64,000 nucleotides of DNA from contig NC_089501.1 in assembly GCF_036850765.1 (NCBI RefSeq), forward strand, positions 15,414,997 to 15,478,996. The letters run 5' to 3'. Position 1 is the first letter of the stretch. Every line of letters begins with the position of its first letter. A program made the position numbers and the translations under genes. This DNA comes from Saccopteryx bilineata. Taxonomy: Eukaryota > Chordata > Mammalia > Chiroptera > Emballonuridae. Below are positions 1-12,905 of this stretch, piece by piece. The notes under the pieces are model-generated. The model was not told the origin of the DNA, did not search any database, and was given only the letters and a program-made list of their open reading frames with translations.

Positions 1-2134
1 TGAATTAGAAAGACCAAGAAAAATTATCCTCTGTGACTTCTCACCATTTTATGCAAAGAAAATCAGGATAAAATGAGCATTAAAGACAACCCAGGAAAAA
101 AAATCATAAAAGGATAAAAGGCAACAAAATGTGTATTTGTGAACATTGATATGTAATTCGTAGAGTTATTTTCTTCCTAGCTAGCTGGTTCTTAAAATAA
201 AGAAGGAACCAACCCTCTTCAAGACCAAAATCAGCTCTGGTCCCAGACCTAGCATGTGGACTCATGTGGCTGTCAAGTGACAACTTATTAGAACACATGT
301 AGGAATGTTAGGAAAAGACTATGTTACATGTACAAAAATGATAGATAGTCAATGCTATTACATGGCCCCTGGTTAAGAGAGGAATGAAACCCACCCAGTG
401 AACAAACTGCTCACCAACACATCTGCCCTGGTATGCATCTGTGTCCACCAGAAAAGAACAGGCACGTATTTCTGATTTGCACACAGGCACCATATGGGCT
501 GGCTGTGGCCCTGGATAGAGTCCTCCAATTCAGTTGTGCACTTAGGTGAGTAAAGAGCTAATCAGTTCACACCAATGTATCCTACATTCAGCAATACCTA
601 TTATATTTCAAAAGTTCACTACATCAAAAAGAGCTCCTATGTTAATCTGACTACAGTTTGACTCGTAATTGAACTATCTAAGGATGAAACTTATGAATAT
701 AACATTTAAAATAAACGAAGAACCACAATAACATAATAGTTGCACTTTTGAAAATCCAGCACACTTTCAAACCTCCCAGTTTAAATAAAATATACTTAAA
801 TATTTTACTTAATATACTTTACCTTGAAAGGATTCCAAAGCAATACTTTATCATTTTAGGATAAATATTAAATCTTTTTCTCTATACTCAAGAAAATATA
901 AAGTATGTACAAAGAGACATTATCATGCAATTTAGTGTTAAATATACTTAGATTAGATACTTTATATTAACTTTGAAAACACATCAAAGTAATATTAAGG
1001 CTATCTAAAATCTTTGGATTCATGCTCAAGACATTAACATGAATTATAAGCAGAAAGCATTTCTCATGCCATGCAGCACTGAAACTTATTTTGTTCTTTT
1101 CATAAATAAATTAGTGGAATTGCATTAAATTGACAGACTTTATTCAGCATGAAAATTATGAGGACTTTAAAAGACAAATAATGAGCAAAGCAATGTCAAA
1201 TGAACTAATGTTTAACAGCTGAGTATAGTATATTGCATGGGCATACATTGGGGTGGGAAAAAGTAAATTTATAGTTGTCCATATGGAAGATAGTATAATA
1301 ATTAGTAAATAATAATACAATAATAATCTGTTCTGTGTACTCACAACTGTAAACCTACTTTTTCCAATCCCTATGTTAATGTAAAATTTCATTAATTCAA
1401 AATAAAAGAGAACAAAGATAAATTTTACATTAAATAGTTTGGGCAATCTTAAGATGTTTATGACTGGATTATAGAAAGACATTTGTTGAACAAATGAATA
1501 AGAAACAGTAGTTGATTTAAATTATGTAATATATGGTATTGGTCTCTGTACATTTGTTATAATTTTTAATTTTAATGCTTATTGATTTTAAATAAACCAA
1601 AAAAGATCCTTATTTCAGAAAAACTTTAATCCTCATTTAAAAAATGCTACCATAGCAGTTTGGATATGAATTACACTCATTGATAGGTACCAGAAACTTT
1701 GCAAACAATTTTTAAGGCCAAATTGCACTGATATTAAGTACCACCTTATTTTATCCCTACCACTTAAAATACTGTTGATTTGTGAAAAAAAAGTGTTGTA
1801 GAAATTCCAAAACAACCAAAATTTAAATTAAAATACACATGGGCACATTTTTCTGAAGAAAGAAAAGCTCTCCCTAGTCCCTACCGAGCAGTGTCACAAG
1901 GATTCTGTGCCTCAACAACAATGCTGGAAGAACTCCCCAAGAAACTGAAACATCAAATGGGTGGATGACACAATGTCAACATGGAGCATGTAATTCATCA
2001 CCTTCGGTTTTTGATGCACTGTTAGTGTTTTTTGCCCCCATCCCCAAAAATCAGTCTTGTTATAGAAATGAAAGAATACAGAAAGTAGACAAATAATTTG
2101 TCCTAAAAACATTTCATGAGATAATAAATATAAT
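1..2134. other. AT-rich stretch, nothing recognised
   Basis: I see no exon of FAM184A, no identifiable repeat and no RNA gene here. The short open frames have no protein-like composition. It is presumably FAM184A intron 9 or an old unclassified repeat background. Confidence 0.5.
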
Positions 2135-2265
2135 CTGTGGTTCTCAAACCTGTCTGTGTATCAGAATAACATCTGTAGATTTTATAAATATACTTGCCCA
2201 GCCCTGATCCCTTGATACTCTGATTTAGACGGTCTAGAATCAGTCCTGGGCCATCTAATATATTT
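2135..2265 (+). mobile_element. MER5A-like hAT-Charlie fragment
   Basis: The sequence opens with ctgtggttctcaaacctgtc and continues with a cagccctgatcc segment, the familiar order of the MER5A MITE. The 3' half is degraded. Confidence 0.6.
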
Positions 2266-2827
2266 TTATCCCAAATTAGCAATATAATGTGTTCATTGTG
2301 AAAAAAAAATAAAGATATGTTGAAAAATAAAAGGGAAAATCTAATTCATCCCCTTTCCTTGCTCAATCCCAATCGCTAAGGGTAACCACTATTAACACTT
2401 TGGTACCTCCCCAGATATAATTATTTCTCTCTCTTGAAATAATTGCCTGTTTTGTTTTCTGTTGCTATTTTTACTCCATCATGGTAAGTGGCTGGACTAT
2501 TTTCACCAAATGTAGAGAGTACACTTGCCACGATCTGACACAACAGTGGCTATGTCTTATACACACAAGTTACTCTGGAGCCCCAGATCACACCTCAGGA
2601 GACCAGTGAGTGCCTAACATCCAAAGCAGCTGAGACAGACCAACAGGGCTGCCGGTTGGGACAGACATTCCATATGCACTGCACAAACAACACTTCAAAT
2701 GTAAAATTGTGAAGTGTCCTGACCTGCAGGTGTCATTTGTGATGAAGTGGCTTTTCACACACCCAACGCTATGTACTTTCCTCCAAAATGAGTATACCCA
2801 AGGATTTATTTATCCATCGTTAATGAT
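2266..2827. other. unassigned spacer
   Basis: No supported gene or repeat family was recognised in this interval. Confidence 0.4.
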
Positions 2828-2830
2828 TTT

Positions 2831-3035
2831 TCCACAAGGGAGGCCAGGGAGCTTGTGTGTTTATACAATAGGTTTGTTTTTCCCTTCACAGTGGTATTCA
2901 TAAAGTACACATACCCATGATCATTTATACATCCATGATCATTTCCACAAGGGAGGCCAGGGAGCTTGTGTGTTTATAGGTTTGTTTTTCCCTTCACAGT
3001 GGTATTTATAAAGTACACATACCCATGATCATTTA
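2831..3035. repeat. tandem duplication, 113-bp period, two copies
   Basis: The block starting tccacaagggaggccaggga at 2831 recurs at 2944. Both copies run on through cccttcacagtggtatt and acccatgatcattta. Copy two lacks 5 bp (caata) near its middle and has few substitutions, so the duplication is fairly recent. Confidence 0.9.
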
Positions 3036-3045
3036 CACTCTTTTC

Positions 3046-4582
3046 AATGACAGTACTGTCTTCCTACTGCAGGCACTGTTCCCCAAGCGCCAATCTCCCT
3101 CTTTCTTCCCTGTTAGCTAAGCTCTGGAATTTGTTCAGGGACCAAGTAGAAATACCTATCTTAAAGAAGGTAAGTGAGTCTCCTCGCACCAAAAGATGGA
3201 CTATGACCGAGATAAGAAAGTCACAGAAATCTAACTATAAGGACATGTCACCCTGTTTTAGTTAATAAGCTAAAAGGAAGTGTATGGGGAATTTGGGGGA
3301 AAGAGTTTATTTCCTGATAAAAGTTAAAAAGCACTTGAGGAGAGTCTCTGGCATTAGCACAGTTGTTTAAGAACATGACAGCCGGAGCGGGAGAAGCCAT
3401 GTTGCAATTATGACACAACAAACTTAAGTCAAATAGTTAACACACTGAACATGGCAAAGCAGAAGTGCAGAAAATACCTGCCTTCTAAATTAAATATCTT
3501 GACATCCTAAGCCACTGCTAACTGGCTGTTCTGCTATTTGTAGCCAAATGCTTCCTAACAGACATAATTCCAGAATATGACACACTATAAATTACTTTAA
3601 TCGTTCCTGATGGAAATTTGGATTATCTCACCTAATTTTGCAATATTACAAATATTGCACACACACACAGACAATTCCTCCCAAACAAAAAATCAAATGG
3701 TGTGAACATGCACACACATGAGTCTATTGGAAAGCTGCACATCTCTCTCTGTTTTAGGTTTCACAGATGGCTTTAATGCACAGCAACAGTTGAGAACCAC
3801 TGCCCTGGAATTCATAAAACTAAGATCTTCACTGCTGCTTTCAAGATAATCTTAAGGCAATATCTAGAGAAGTCTTCAGAGCCCTGGCCTTTTATTTATC
3901 CCCTGCTCTCAGTTCATTTTATGAGATCAAGGGGGAAAACAAAGGAGTATTTTTCTCAAGTAATATTATGTATGGCCTTCTCTACTGTAGCTTGTATCAA
4001 TTTTTCAAAATATTGGCAAACTGTTTATCTGTGTCTTTTTTGAAGAAGGCTGTATGTAAATTATGAGTTTTTAAAAATAATTTATTTCTTAGGGCTGGGG
4101 TTTTGTGTGATAGGGTTCATTCATCTTTGAAAACAAGAAAGAAAAAATTTTAGAAAAAATAGGATGTGTAAATATAATTTCATTTTTCAATAAGTTATAA
4201 GTATGGAAGTGTGTTGAGCCAGAATATCTATCAATTTTGACAAGAAAGGTAAACAATTATTAGAAAGTTTAAACACATATTAATATTTAGTTCAATACTC
4301 TCAAATGTATAAAGCAACATTAAAAATTGCTAACACAGGCTTAGTAGAATAATTTATTACTATGTAATAATTTATATGAACGCTCACATACAATGTTTGA
4401 AGGTGCCTATTTTAATTTTTTTATGGTTTTCTCTTTTTAACCACTAATTAGCTATTTTTGAAGAGTCTAGCGAAGAAAAGTAAATTTAGGCTTGTGAAAT
4501 CATGACCATTCTGAAAATATTCTGAATTACTCACAATTTTTTGGTATTTTCTAAGAAGACCTGTAAAGTGAGTTCTTTAATT
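3046..4582. other. mostly unassigned AT-rich DNA
   Basis: The interval contains a short (CA)n at about 3657-3670 and, near 3757-3805, a gttgagaaccactgc end that looks like the 3' terminus of a MER5-type MITE. Otherwise nothing was recognised. Confidence 0.4.
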
Positions 4583-4597
4583 AAGAGCCATATGATA

Positions 4598-4995
4598 GGC
4601 CCTGGCCGGTTGGCTCAGCAGTAGAGCGTCGGCCTGGCGTGCGGGGGACCCGGGTTCGATTCCCGGCCAGGGCACATAGGAGAAGCGCCCATTTGCTTCT
4701 CCACCGCCCCCCCCCTCCTTCCTCTCTGTCTCTCTCTTCCCCTCCCGCAGCCAAGGCTCCACTGGAGCAAAGATGGCCCGGGCGCTGGGGATGGCTCCTT
4801 GGCCTCTGCCCCAGGCGCTAGAGTGGCTCTGGTCGCGGCAGAGCGACGCCCTGGAAGGGCAGAGCATTGCCCCCTGGTGGGCAGAGCTTCACCCCTGGTG
4901 GGCGTGCCGGGTGGATCCCGGTCGGGCGCATGCGGGAGTCTGTCTGACTGTCTCTCCCCGGTTTCCAGCTTCAGAAAAATACAAAAAAAAAAAAG
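4598..4995 (+). mobile_element. tRNA-derived VES-like SINE (first of a tandem pair)
   Basis: The head ggccctggccggttggctca carries an A-box (tggctcagcag) and a perfect B-box (ggttcgattcc). It is followed by a CT-rich segment, a body unrelated to tRNA and an A-rich tail. It is preceded by aagagccatatgata (4583-4597), repeated after it at 4996-5009. Not a functional tRNA gene. Confidence 0.95.
4868..4880 (-). promoter_or_regulatory. CTCF-core-like motif in SINE
   Basis: Read on the minus strand, the bases are CCACCAGGGGGCA, matching the CTCF core CCASYAGRKGGCR. A second, weaker version (CCACCAGGGGTG) lies at 4890-4901. Binding is not shown by sequence alone. Confidence 0.5.
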
Positions 4996-5009
4996 AGAGC
5001 CATATGATA

Positions 5010-5421
5010 GGCCCTGGCCCGTTGGCTCAGTGGTAGAGCGTTGGCCTGGTGTGTAGAAGTCCTCGGTTCAATTCCCGGCCAGGGCATACAGGAGAGGCGC
5101 CCATCTGCTTCTCCACCCCTCCCCTTCTCCTTCCTCTCTGTCTCTCTCTTCCCCTCCCACAGCCAAGGCTCCATTGGAGCAAAGATGGCCCAGGCGCTGG
5201 GGATGGCTCCTTGGCCTCTGCCCCAGGTGCAAGAGTGGTTCTGGTCGCAACAGAGCAACGCCCGAGAGGGGCGGAGCATCGCCCCCTGGTGGGCAGAGCG
5301 TCGCCCCCTGGTGGGTGTGCCAGGTGGATCCTGGTTGGGTGCATGCGGGAGTCTGTCTGACTGTCTCTCCCTGTTTCCAGCTTCAGAAAAATACAAAAAA
5401 AAATAAATAAATAAAAATAAA
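5010..5421 (+). mobile_element. tRNA-derived VES-like SINE (second of a tandem pair)
   Basis: Same family as the neighbouring copy but with different substitutions in the head (cctcggttcaattcccgg). Flanked by agagccatatgata at 4996-5009 and agagtcatatgata at 5422-5435, with an (AAAT)n-type tail. Confidence 0.95.
5280..5314 (-). promoter_or_regulatory. two tandem CTCF-core-like motifs in SINE
   Basis: The minus strand carries CCACCAGGGGGCG at 5280-5292 and again at 5302-5314, a 22-bp period created by an internal duplication in this SINE subfamily. Confidence 0.55.
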
Positions 5422-5435
5422 AGAGTCATATGATA

Positions 5436-6279
5436 ATGCCTACTTGATGTCCCTAAGATATTTCTGTAATACATTCCCAAGTACCTCTCATCCTTAGTTG
5501 AAAAAAATTAGAAAGCTTTCATAAAGAACAGAGGTATCAATAGTCACATGTTTCTTTAAAACAAGACATGATAGAGTGGAAGCTTCTTGCATGAAAGGCT
5601 GAATGAAAACAATGTGCGGGGGGGGGGGGTAGATGTGACCCTGCTGAACAACATTCTAACAAGGTCATATTGTCTTTGCATAATAACAGAGTGAAGAACT
5701 AATCCTGAATGACGATGAAATTATTAAAGAGAATTAGTTAATGGTGATTTCATTGTTACCAACCCCTTTTACTTTTTCCGTAGGAGATGAATCAAAGCAT
5801 TCCCATTCTAGTTACTAACAGATTTAACTTCATTCAGGTAGTTTTTAGTTTAATGAACATCTTTTCATATCTAATTATTAAGGGAAAAGTGACTATGTTG
5901 TTACTAATATACTGAAGTACAATTCATTTAATTTATACCTTATTTGGTTCTTATTTCTCTTCCAATTAGCACACATGTCAAAGAGTATTTATATAGCAAT
6001 TATGTGCAAATTCTTACTATGTTCTATGTGATTATTAAAAAGAACCTCTAAATATAGCTTTATTTCACCAATATTGAGATAAATGAAAATGGCATTAAAT
6101 GCATTTGTGTGTTTCTAATTATTTTTAATGTAGAAACCAAATATGAAAGATTGAATATGAAAGATAGAAAAAATTTCTCTTTTCTTGATAGTAAAAAGAA
6201 ATTAGGGAGGTATGAGGAAATAGTTTCAGTCTAGAAGTATCAAATTTTCACTAGACTCAAAGCTTCAATTCCTCTAGAA
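5436..6279. other. unassigned AT-rich DNA
   Basis: Only a run of 12 G at 5618-5629 stands out. No gene or classified repeat was recognised. Confidence 0.4.
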
Positions 6280-6477
6280 CAGGAACTGGCAAACTGTAGC
6301 CTGTTTTGTAAATTAAGGTTTACTGGGCACAGCCACATGGATTTGTTTATTCCGTGTGTCTGTGCTGCCTTCATGCTGCAGCTTCCAAGTTCACAGCTGC
6401 CACAGAAGCACAACCCACAAGGCCAGAGCGATTTACTAGCTGGCTGGCCCCTTGCAGAAAATGTATGCTCAGCTCTG
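6280..6477 (-). mobile_element. MER20-like hAT MITE
   Basis: Blocks aactggcaaactgtagcctg, gtttactgggcacagccaca and a ggccccttgcagaaaatgta end occur in the order expected for a reversed MER20 (about 200 bp). Confidence 0.7.
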
Positions 6478-7410
6478 CCCTTGTATATCAGTAAAAATAA
6501 TCAGGTATGTTCAACTTTCTGTTCTTATTTTAAAGAACACCTGGGCATGGATTTGATGTGAAAATAAATCTCATTTTTTCTCTTCACATATAAAGAAAAC
6601 ATTTTAAATGAGTGTTTAAATGGAACATCGTTTTGAAGCTAACTTTCTGCATACTTGAGTGTACATAAGTAAAAACAACAGCTTTGCTAATTATTAGGAA
6701 AACGTTTTACCTCCACTTTAAATCTTTTAATAAGTATAACATTAAAATGTAAAACATGTTCTGAATCTTCTGAACTTTCCCAACTAGTCCTTATAAAGTC
6801 TTTTAATACTAGTTTTTTTTTTAAATAAACTAGCTTAACAAAATAAAAACATTTATATTTACTGCCAATTCTATGATAGTCAACTAGTTAATAGTTTTAC
6901 AAAAACATTATTATATCTACAAAGTAAACATTAAAATAATGAATTTTATGTGTGAAATGTAAAACCGTGCTTGGCTCTATAATAAAATATATGCTTATTA
7001 ATACAATGTGGTAGATGTATGCACATACACAAACAAATGGCTGAAAGTTAGAAGCTTTTATTACCCATATACAAAGCATATCTTATTGAATGCCAAAGTG
7101 TATTTTTTATTTAAGTTTAAGCTTTGAAGCAGTGATGATGTTTATGCAAATCAAAAGTGCAACATGCCCTTGTATACAAACTGTAAGTGCCGCTCACTTA
7201 CATTGTTGATAGATTTATGCAAAGCTTCACCCAGTGAGTGCCGCTATGAAGAAAAGATCACAGGAATAAAGGGAAATGTTCAGAAATCAACTAAGTAAAA
7301 AGAAAGAGGGGATAAAAGGGAGAGTAAAACACAGAATATTAATTATAATATATTCAAGAAAAAATAAGTTGAAAATAGTTCTGAGAAAGAAATTAGACAA
7401 AGTGCAATTT
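6478..7410. other. unassigned AT-rich DNA
   Basis: No gene, RNA or clear repeat was recognised. Confidence 0.4.
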
Positions 7411-7426
7411 AAGACTTACAGTCTAA

Positions 7427-7661
7427 GATAACAGTATGGTGATTACAAGAGGGAAAGGGGGTGGGGGAGGCAGAAGAGGGAGAAGGGGGATAAATGGTGA
7501 TGGAAGGAGACCTGACTTGGGGTGGGGAACACACAATACCATATACAGATGATGTATTATAGAACTGTACACCTGAAACCTATATAATTTTATTAACCAA
7601 TGTCACCCAAATACATTCAATAAAAAGTAAATAAACTTCTTAATAAAAAAAAAGAAGAAAA
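7427..7661 (+). mobile_element. 5'-truncated L1 3' end
   Basis: A purine-rich 3' UTR is followed by tgtattatagaactgtacac and ttaaccaatgtcaccc, then an A-rich tail. Target-site duplications aagacttacagtctaa (7411-7426) and aagacttaacagtctaa (7662-7678) bracket it. Confidence 0.9.
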
Positions 7662-7678
7662 AAGACTTAACAGTCTAA

Positions 7679-9185
7679 ATTATCTATAGTCCCTTAAAAC
7701 AGTGTCCGATGTTTGCGGGCTAGCAGACTTCCTTATGCAAAATACCAAAGGCCAGAACATGTAAACCAAAGCTCAGTTTAAAAAACGAAGGTTATTGAAG
7801 GACCTGGAAGGTATATTATTGTTATCAATTCTTCCTAGAAATCTACAATATATTGCTTCAAAATATTGAAGTATTAGACATAGTACTGATGTTGGATCAA
7901 GAAGGATTTCTCTCAAGATAAATGAGCAGACAAGAGCTGAAACACTAACTTGACTGACTACATAACTCTGGGCCAGAAATAGGAGATTACCAATGAGATA
8001 CGAAGACTTAATCACAATCTGGCTTTGTACTGGGAAAAGAAAAAAAAGGTGCTTTCATATCATTTTGAGCCTATTTTCTAGGACGTATTTGGGAAATCAG
8101 GGTCTGGGCTCCTTTCTCAGGTGCTCACCGGAAGTCTGAGTGACAGAGCCCTGGGAAGGCGGCTAGGCGCTCCCCCTCACCACAAACGTGGAAACAATGT
8201 GATTGCTGTTTCAAAGGCTTTACTTTTTTTTGCCCTCCAAAAATACAAAATAACAGTTAAAATTTTTATTACTAATATTAATAGAAAAGTTCCTGCAAAA
8301 TGGTGTTTATTATTTTGGGCAATAATCAAATTTTCAGACAGAATATAATTATCTTTTTTTCCATAATGTGATTATTCCTTGGCATGTGATAAACTAAAGC
8401 CAGTTTTTATTTGGTAAACATAAGTTTTATTTTTAAACATTAGGTAACATTTTTAGTAAACAATTTTTTACTAATAACTTAGACCAGCGTATTTTAGGTT
8501 AGAGTTTACTAGAGTTGAAAACAGTAAGTTAAAAAAAAGATTAACTTTCTATTTGATTATAACTTCTCAGTGTAAACTTTCTCACACTTTCATACATATT
8601 GACAAAATCAATTTATTTTTTATCTTTTTGTTATTCTTCCTCATACTAGTAGTATTCTTTCATATACTAATGAGGCACTTAAATTCTCCAGACTTCACAG
8701 AACTTAAGAAAAATCAGAAGGATTTTTAGTTAAAGCTTTTTAACTCATTATAATTATCAGAACTGATATCCTAGAACTAAAATTTAATCTAAAATGTATG
8801 GTATTTGCTTATGAAGTAGGTTTTATTTTTCACTCTTTGAGGTATCATGATACAAATATATGTTGTTGAATATTGCTGAACCAATTAGAAAACTAACCAA
8901 TATGACAAATCAGAGTGGCATGCCAGGTCTCCCTTAGGGGACTTAGACTTTATACACAGAAGTATAGTTGAATCTAAACTCAGACGTCACCACCTCTGTC
9001 ATCATACTGTTGCAGGCCATGGAACTATTAAGACAAAAGGCCTGGTCCCTCGGCTGTGACCTGGGTGACTTACATCACAGACCTAGCTTCAGCGTCAGGA
9101 AAGGTGCAACTAGTGCTATTCAGTGGCAATACCATTGTTGGTTAATACATAAACAAAGATTTATTTATTCATTTAAAAATATTTA
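7679..9185. other. unassigned DNA
   Basis: No supported gene or repeat family was recognised; the open frames are short and unlike proteins. Confidence 0.35.
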
Positions 9186-9915
9186 TTAGAGTACTACTAT
9201 ATTCTGGGAAATATCATAAGCAGTGAGACAAACAGCTTGAATAAGACAGTAAAACACACACACAAAAAAACTAATAAGAAAAAAAAATTCATGATAATTG
9301 TTTAAAAAAGGTTGATAGAAAATGACTGGAGGTGATACCACATTGATGGCAATGACAGATGTTTTGAAAGAAGTGACACTTAATTGGGAATGAATGAAGG
9401 AGCCAGCCACAACATGAGATGGTTTTCGGGGAAGAGCATACTGGCAAATCGATCAGCACAAACACTCTGAGGTAGAAGGCAGCTGAGTGATGGAGTGATG
9501 GGCGGGGCCTATGTGAGAGGCTGAAATAAGATGGGAGACACCTGCAGAGCAAGATGGGTTAAGGTCTTGTTGGAGAATGAAGGAATCAGAATGAGAGGAG
9601 GCCATTTTCACAGGGCTTGGACTAGTCTTTAGGAGGAGAAATGGAAGGGATGGAGCTGGGTATGTTTTGGAGGTGGATAAGCAGGATTGACATTACAGGG
9701 GAAGTAAAAAAGAGAGAGAAATTAGGGTTGACTCCTCATGTTTTGTTTTGAGCATCAAGAAATGACAAGAAGTGAAGATGCTGGGATTATGGATGGAGAA
9801 TGGGAATCAATACTTCTGAGTCAGACATGCTAGGTTTGAGATGCTTAATAGTCAAGTGACTGTGAGTTCAGGTAAGAGGTCAAGGCTGGATATAACTTTA
9901 TTAAGACACTGACAT
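9186..9915 (-). mobile_element. L2 LINE remnant (antisense)
   Basis: Degraded sequence contains the antisense L2 signature series: aggagccagccac, gggaagagcatact, actctgaggtagaa, ggttgactcctcatgtttt. No coding capacity survives. Confidence 0.55.
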
Positions 9916-10259
9916 ATAGATGATATGTAAGTTGCAAGACTGGATGAGCTCACCCCAACTGTCTGCTTGAAAGCATACTAGATGAACTAAAACTCTATAT
10001 GCAAAAATATTATTTGGCAAGCATTCCATGAGCAAGATCTATGTTAATAAAATTGATACCCTATAAAAGTCTATTAGTTTTAAAGCACCTTAAGCTTCTT
10101 GTTAGTTTTTGAGATGAGAGAAAGGGTCCTCATGAGATCTTCAAATGAGTGACAGTACTCAGATACTTCTCTATACATATGTCAGAAGTTTTATTCTTGA
10201 AGAATGAATATAATCAGACTTTCAGATAAGTGAGAAAAAAATAACTAAAGAAATTGTTT
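9916..10259. other. unassigned DNA
   Basis: Nothing recognised apart from the flank of the next SINE. Confidence 0.4.
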
Positions 10260-10630
10260 GGCCCTAGCCAGTTGGCTCAGTGGTAGAGCATCGGCCTGGC
10301 ATGTGGATATCCTGGGTTTAATTCCTAGTTAGGGCACACAGGAGAAGCAACCATCTGCTTCTCTATCCCTCCCCCTCTTCCTGCTCTCTCTCTTCCCCTC
10401 CCGCAGCCATGACTTGACTGGTTGGAGAGCATCTGCCCAGGTGCTGAGCATGACTCCATGTAGCCTTCCTCAGGCACTAAAAATAGTTTAGTTGCGAACA
10501 TGGTCCCAGATGGGCAGAGCATTGGCTCCAGACAGGGGTTGCCAAGTGGATCCCAGTCAGTGAGCATGCAGAGTCCGTCTCTCTATCTCCCAGTCTCTCA
10601 CTTGGAAAAGAAGAAAAAATAAAATTTTTT
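10260..10630 (+). mobile_element. diverged VES-like SINE
   Basis: The head gccctagccagttggctcag, B-box-like gggtttaattcc and a CT-rich segment identify the family. Many substitutions and a lost CTCF-like core mark it as older. A short aaattg target repeat flanks it. Confidence 0.88.
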
Positions 10631-10639
10631 AAAAAATTG

Positions 10640-11289
10640 CTGTATTAATTAGATATTTAAAGCTTTGCACATAAGAAACTACACTCTTAGGAGCAATCTC
10701 ACTGTTTTAAACCTCAGTTTACTCATTTAGAGACTGGCACAAAATTTTCCACATTTACATTTTGCAAATGTATTGGTATATAAATACTGACATCACTGGA
10801 TTACAATCTTTTAGAGGACAGAAATCCTGTCTTATTCATATTTTGCATCCAAAGTAACAAACTTGGTACCTGTCACGGAGTAAATAATGGTAAACAAATG
10901 TTTACTATATGTTTATTAGTGAATGACATGGACTTACATTACTGAGTTAGTTTTGACTATTCTCTACTTTATTTCTCCCCTTCCCTATAACAGAAGTAAA
11001 CAGAAAATTTGAGATAAAAAGAAGTTATATAGAAATATATATATATGTACACACACATATATATTGTGCAGAAATCTGACAAAAGTCAAAAGATCCTAAG
11101 ACTTAGAACTATATCCTCTCAGAAATGAACTAATGAGTATACTAAATACACTAAATATTTGTCCAGAAAATATTAATCTTTTAAAAAGAAAGGATGCCAA
11201 AGGGAATCAATATTCATTGAATGGTCCCTATCTTGTCCCACTCTATTCTATTCCCATATGCAGCAAGAAATGTGAAATTACAACACCTG
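10640..11289. other. unassigned DNA with an AT/AC microsatellite
   Basis: An alternating purine-pyrimidine tract (atatat, acacac) lies at about 11034-11064; otherwise nothing was recognised. Confidence 0.4.
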
Positions 11290-11785
11290 AATAATTCCCA
11301 CTACTGATTCAAACCTTTCAATAGCTTCTCATGGCTCTTTGGATAAAGTCCCAACAAGGCAAACCAGGTTCTGCACAATCATGATCAGAGCTCGCCTGCT
11401 TCCCCAGCCTCCTAGCCCTCTATCCTACAGAACAAATGTCTTGGGGGCTGCCAGAGGGCCTTTGCACTTACCTCCCCCTCTGCTCAGAGTGCTGTTCCCC
11501 TTCACAAAGCCTGCCTCATGCTTCTCTTCCAGGTTTCAGGTAAAGGATCCCATTGTCAGATAAGCCTTCCCCAAGTTTCCTGACTATGTTAGGTCCAAAT
11601 GGTGCACATCCTTGTGTGCCATAATTGTAATGATTGTTATTGTTACTTCTATTTCCCTTCCTTTCCAGATTGTAATACTGAGAGGGAAGAGATCATTACA
11701 AACTCATTTCTGGTCTGACACAGTGCCAGGCATATCAGAAGCACTGAATTTTTTGCAACTGTCAAAATGTCAATAAATGCCAACA
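11290..11785 (+). mobile_element. L2 LINE 3' end
   Basis: Signature blocks gggcctttgcacttacctcc, a run ending ggatcccattgtcagataag, cagtgccaggcatatcagaa and tcaataaatgcc follow the L2 3'-end order. It is too decayed to code. Confidence 0.75.
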
Positions 11786-12012
11786 GACAGAAAAAAGTTG
11801 TCATTACTAATAAAGGAAATATCATTTACTAAATCCATAAATTCTTTGGAACAATATCTAATCTTACATTATAATTCAAGTAAAATGTTAAAGCTCAATA
11901 AAATATTTTTAAAAGTTAATATTTAATACATAATAGTATAATTTCTTTATATAAAGTATTTTTCTTATACTAATTTCTTTTTTTTTAATTTCAAGTATAC
12001 TAATATGTACAG
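11786..12012. other. AT-rich spacer
   Basis: No feature was recognised before the L1 target site. Confidence 0.4.
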
Positions 12013-12905
12013 AAAAGCAACTCACAGCCTGAACCAAGATGACAGCAGAGTAGACAGATGCACACTCCAAGCTCATACCACCAAACTAGATTACAAATTA
12101 ATTTCGGAACAATCAGCATGACAAACCAACTTTGGATTAAAAGAACAGGTCTCAAAAACTAAGGATCAAAGAAGAAGCCACACCAAGTCTGGTAGGGAGT
12201 GCTGAGGTGTGGTGGGCCTCCCCTGCTTCCAGGCACAAATGTAGGATGAGACTGAGAGCCCAGATGGGCTCTCATTACAAGGAGAAGTGCAGAGAATCGC
12301 TCACAGCCACTTGCCTGGGGACCTGGGAACGAGATGAGCTGAGAGGGCTGGCTTGTCTTCCAAAAGAAAAGTGGGAGGAGAGAGACAGACGGTGATGGGC
12401 AGAGGAATGCATGGGATGACCTGAGAAGCTGACTCATCCATAGCTGAGGGAGGGGTTGAACCCTCAACAGAGCACAAACCTTAAGTGGTCCCGGGTGACC
12501 CACCTCCGGAAAGCTCTCCAGCTCCAATTAGAGCAACAAGACACAGCTGAAAACAGGAAGTGAGGAGGAGAGGCAGGAACTCAGGACTCCATGGAGATTT
12601 GAGATACACCTCCCCATATTGAAATGGAAAAAGCACCTGCCCCGAGAGAAGCTGGCGCATATCCGGCCTTCAGAGTCTCAGGTTACACCTGGATACAGCT
12701 CCAAATAAGACCCTGCTAGGATCAGTAAACAAGACTACCAGTGAGTTAAGAAAACTGAGAAGAAAACAAACAAATCAAGACTTCAAAAAGGCTCTACTAG
12801 GTAAGGAGATCACAGTTGGAAGAAGCCTACAAGTCATAGAGAATAATGGGTAGGCAGCGAAGCATAAGTCATATGCTTCAATAAGATAAATCCTCTGATA
12901 AAGTC

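Noticed and set aside
4598..4680. tRNA-like A and B boxes suggesting a tRNA gene.
   Set aside because: No cloverleaf with a proper acceptor stem is maintained, and each case continues into a SINE body with an A-tail and target duplications.
4577..5480. Overlapping open frames of 80-170 codons on both strands with phrases such as MARALGMAPWPLPQALEWL.
   Set aside because: The same phrases recur at every SINE copy (14542, 31800, 53972, 57030); they are translations of GC-rich SINE bodies.
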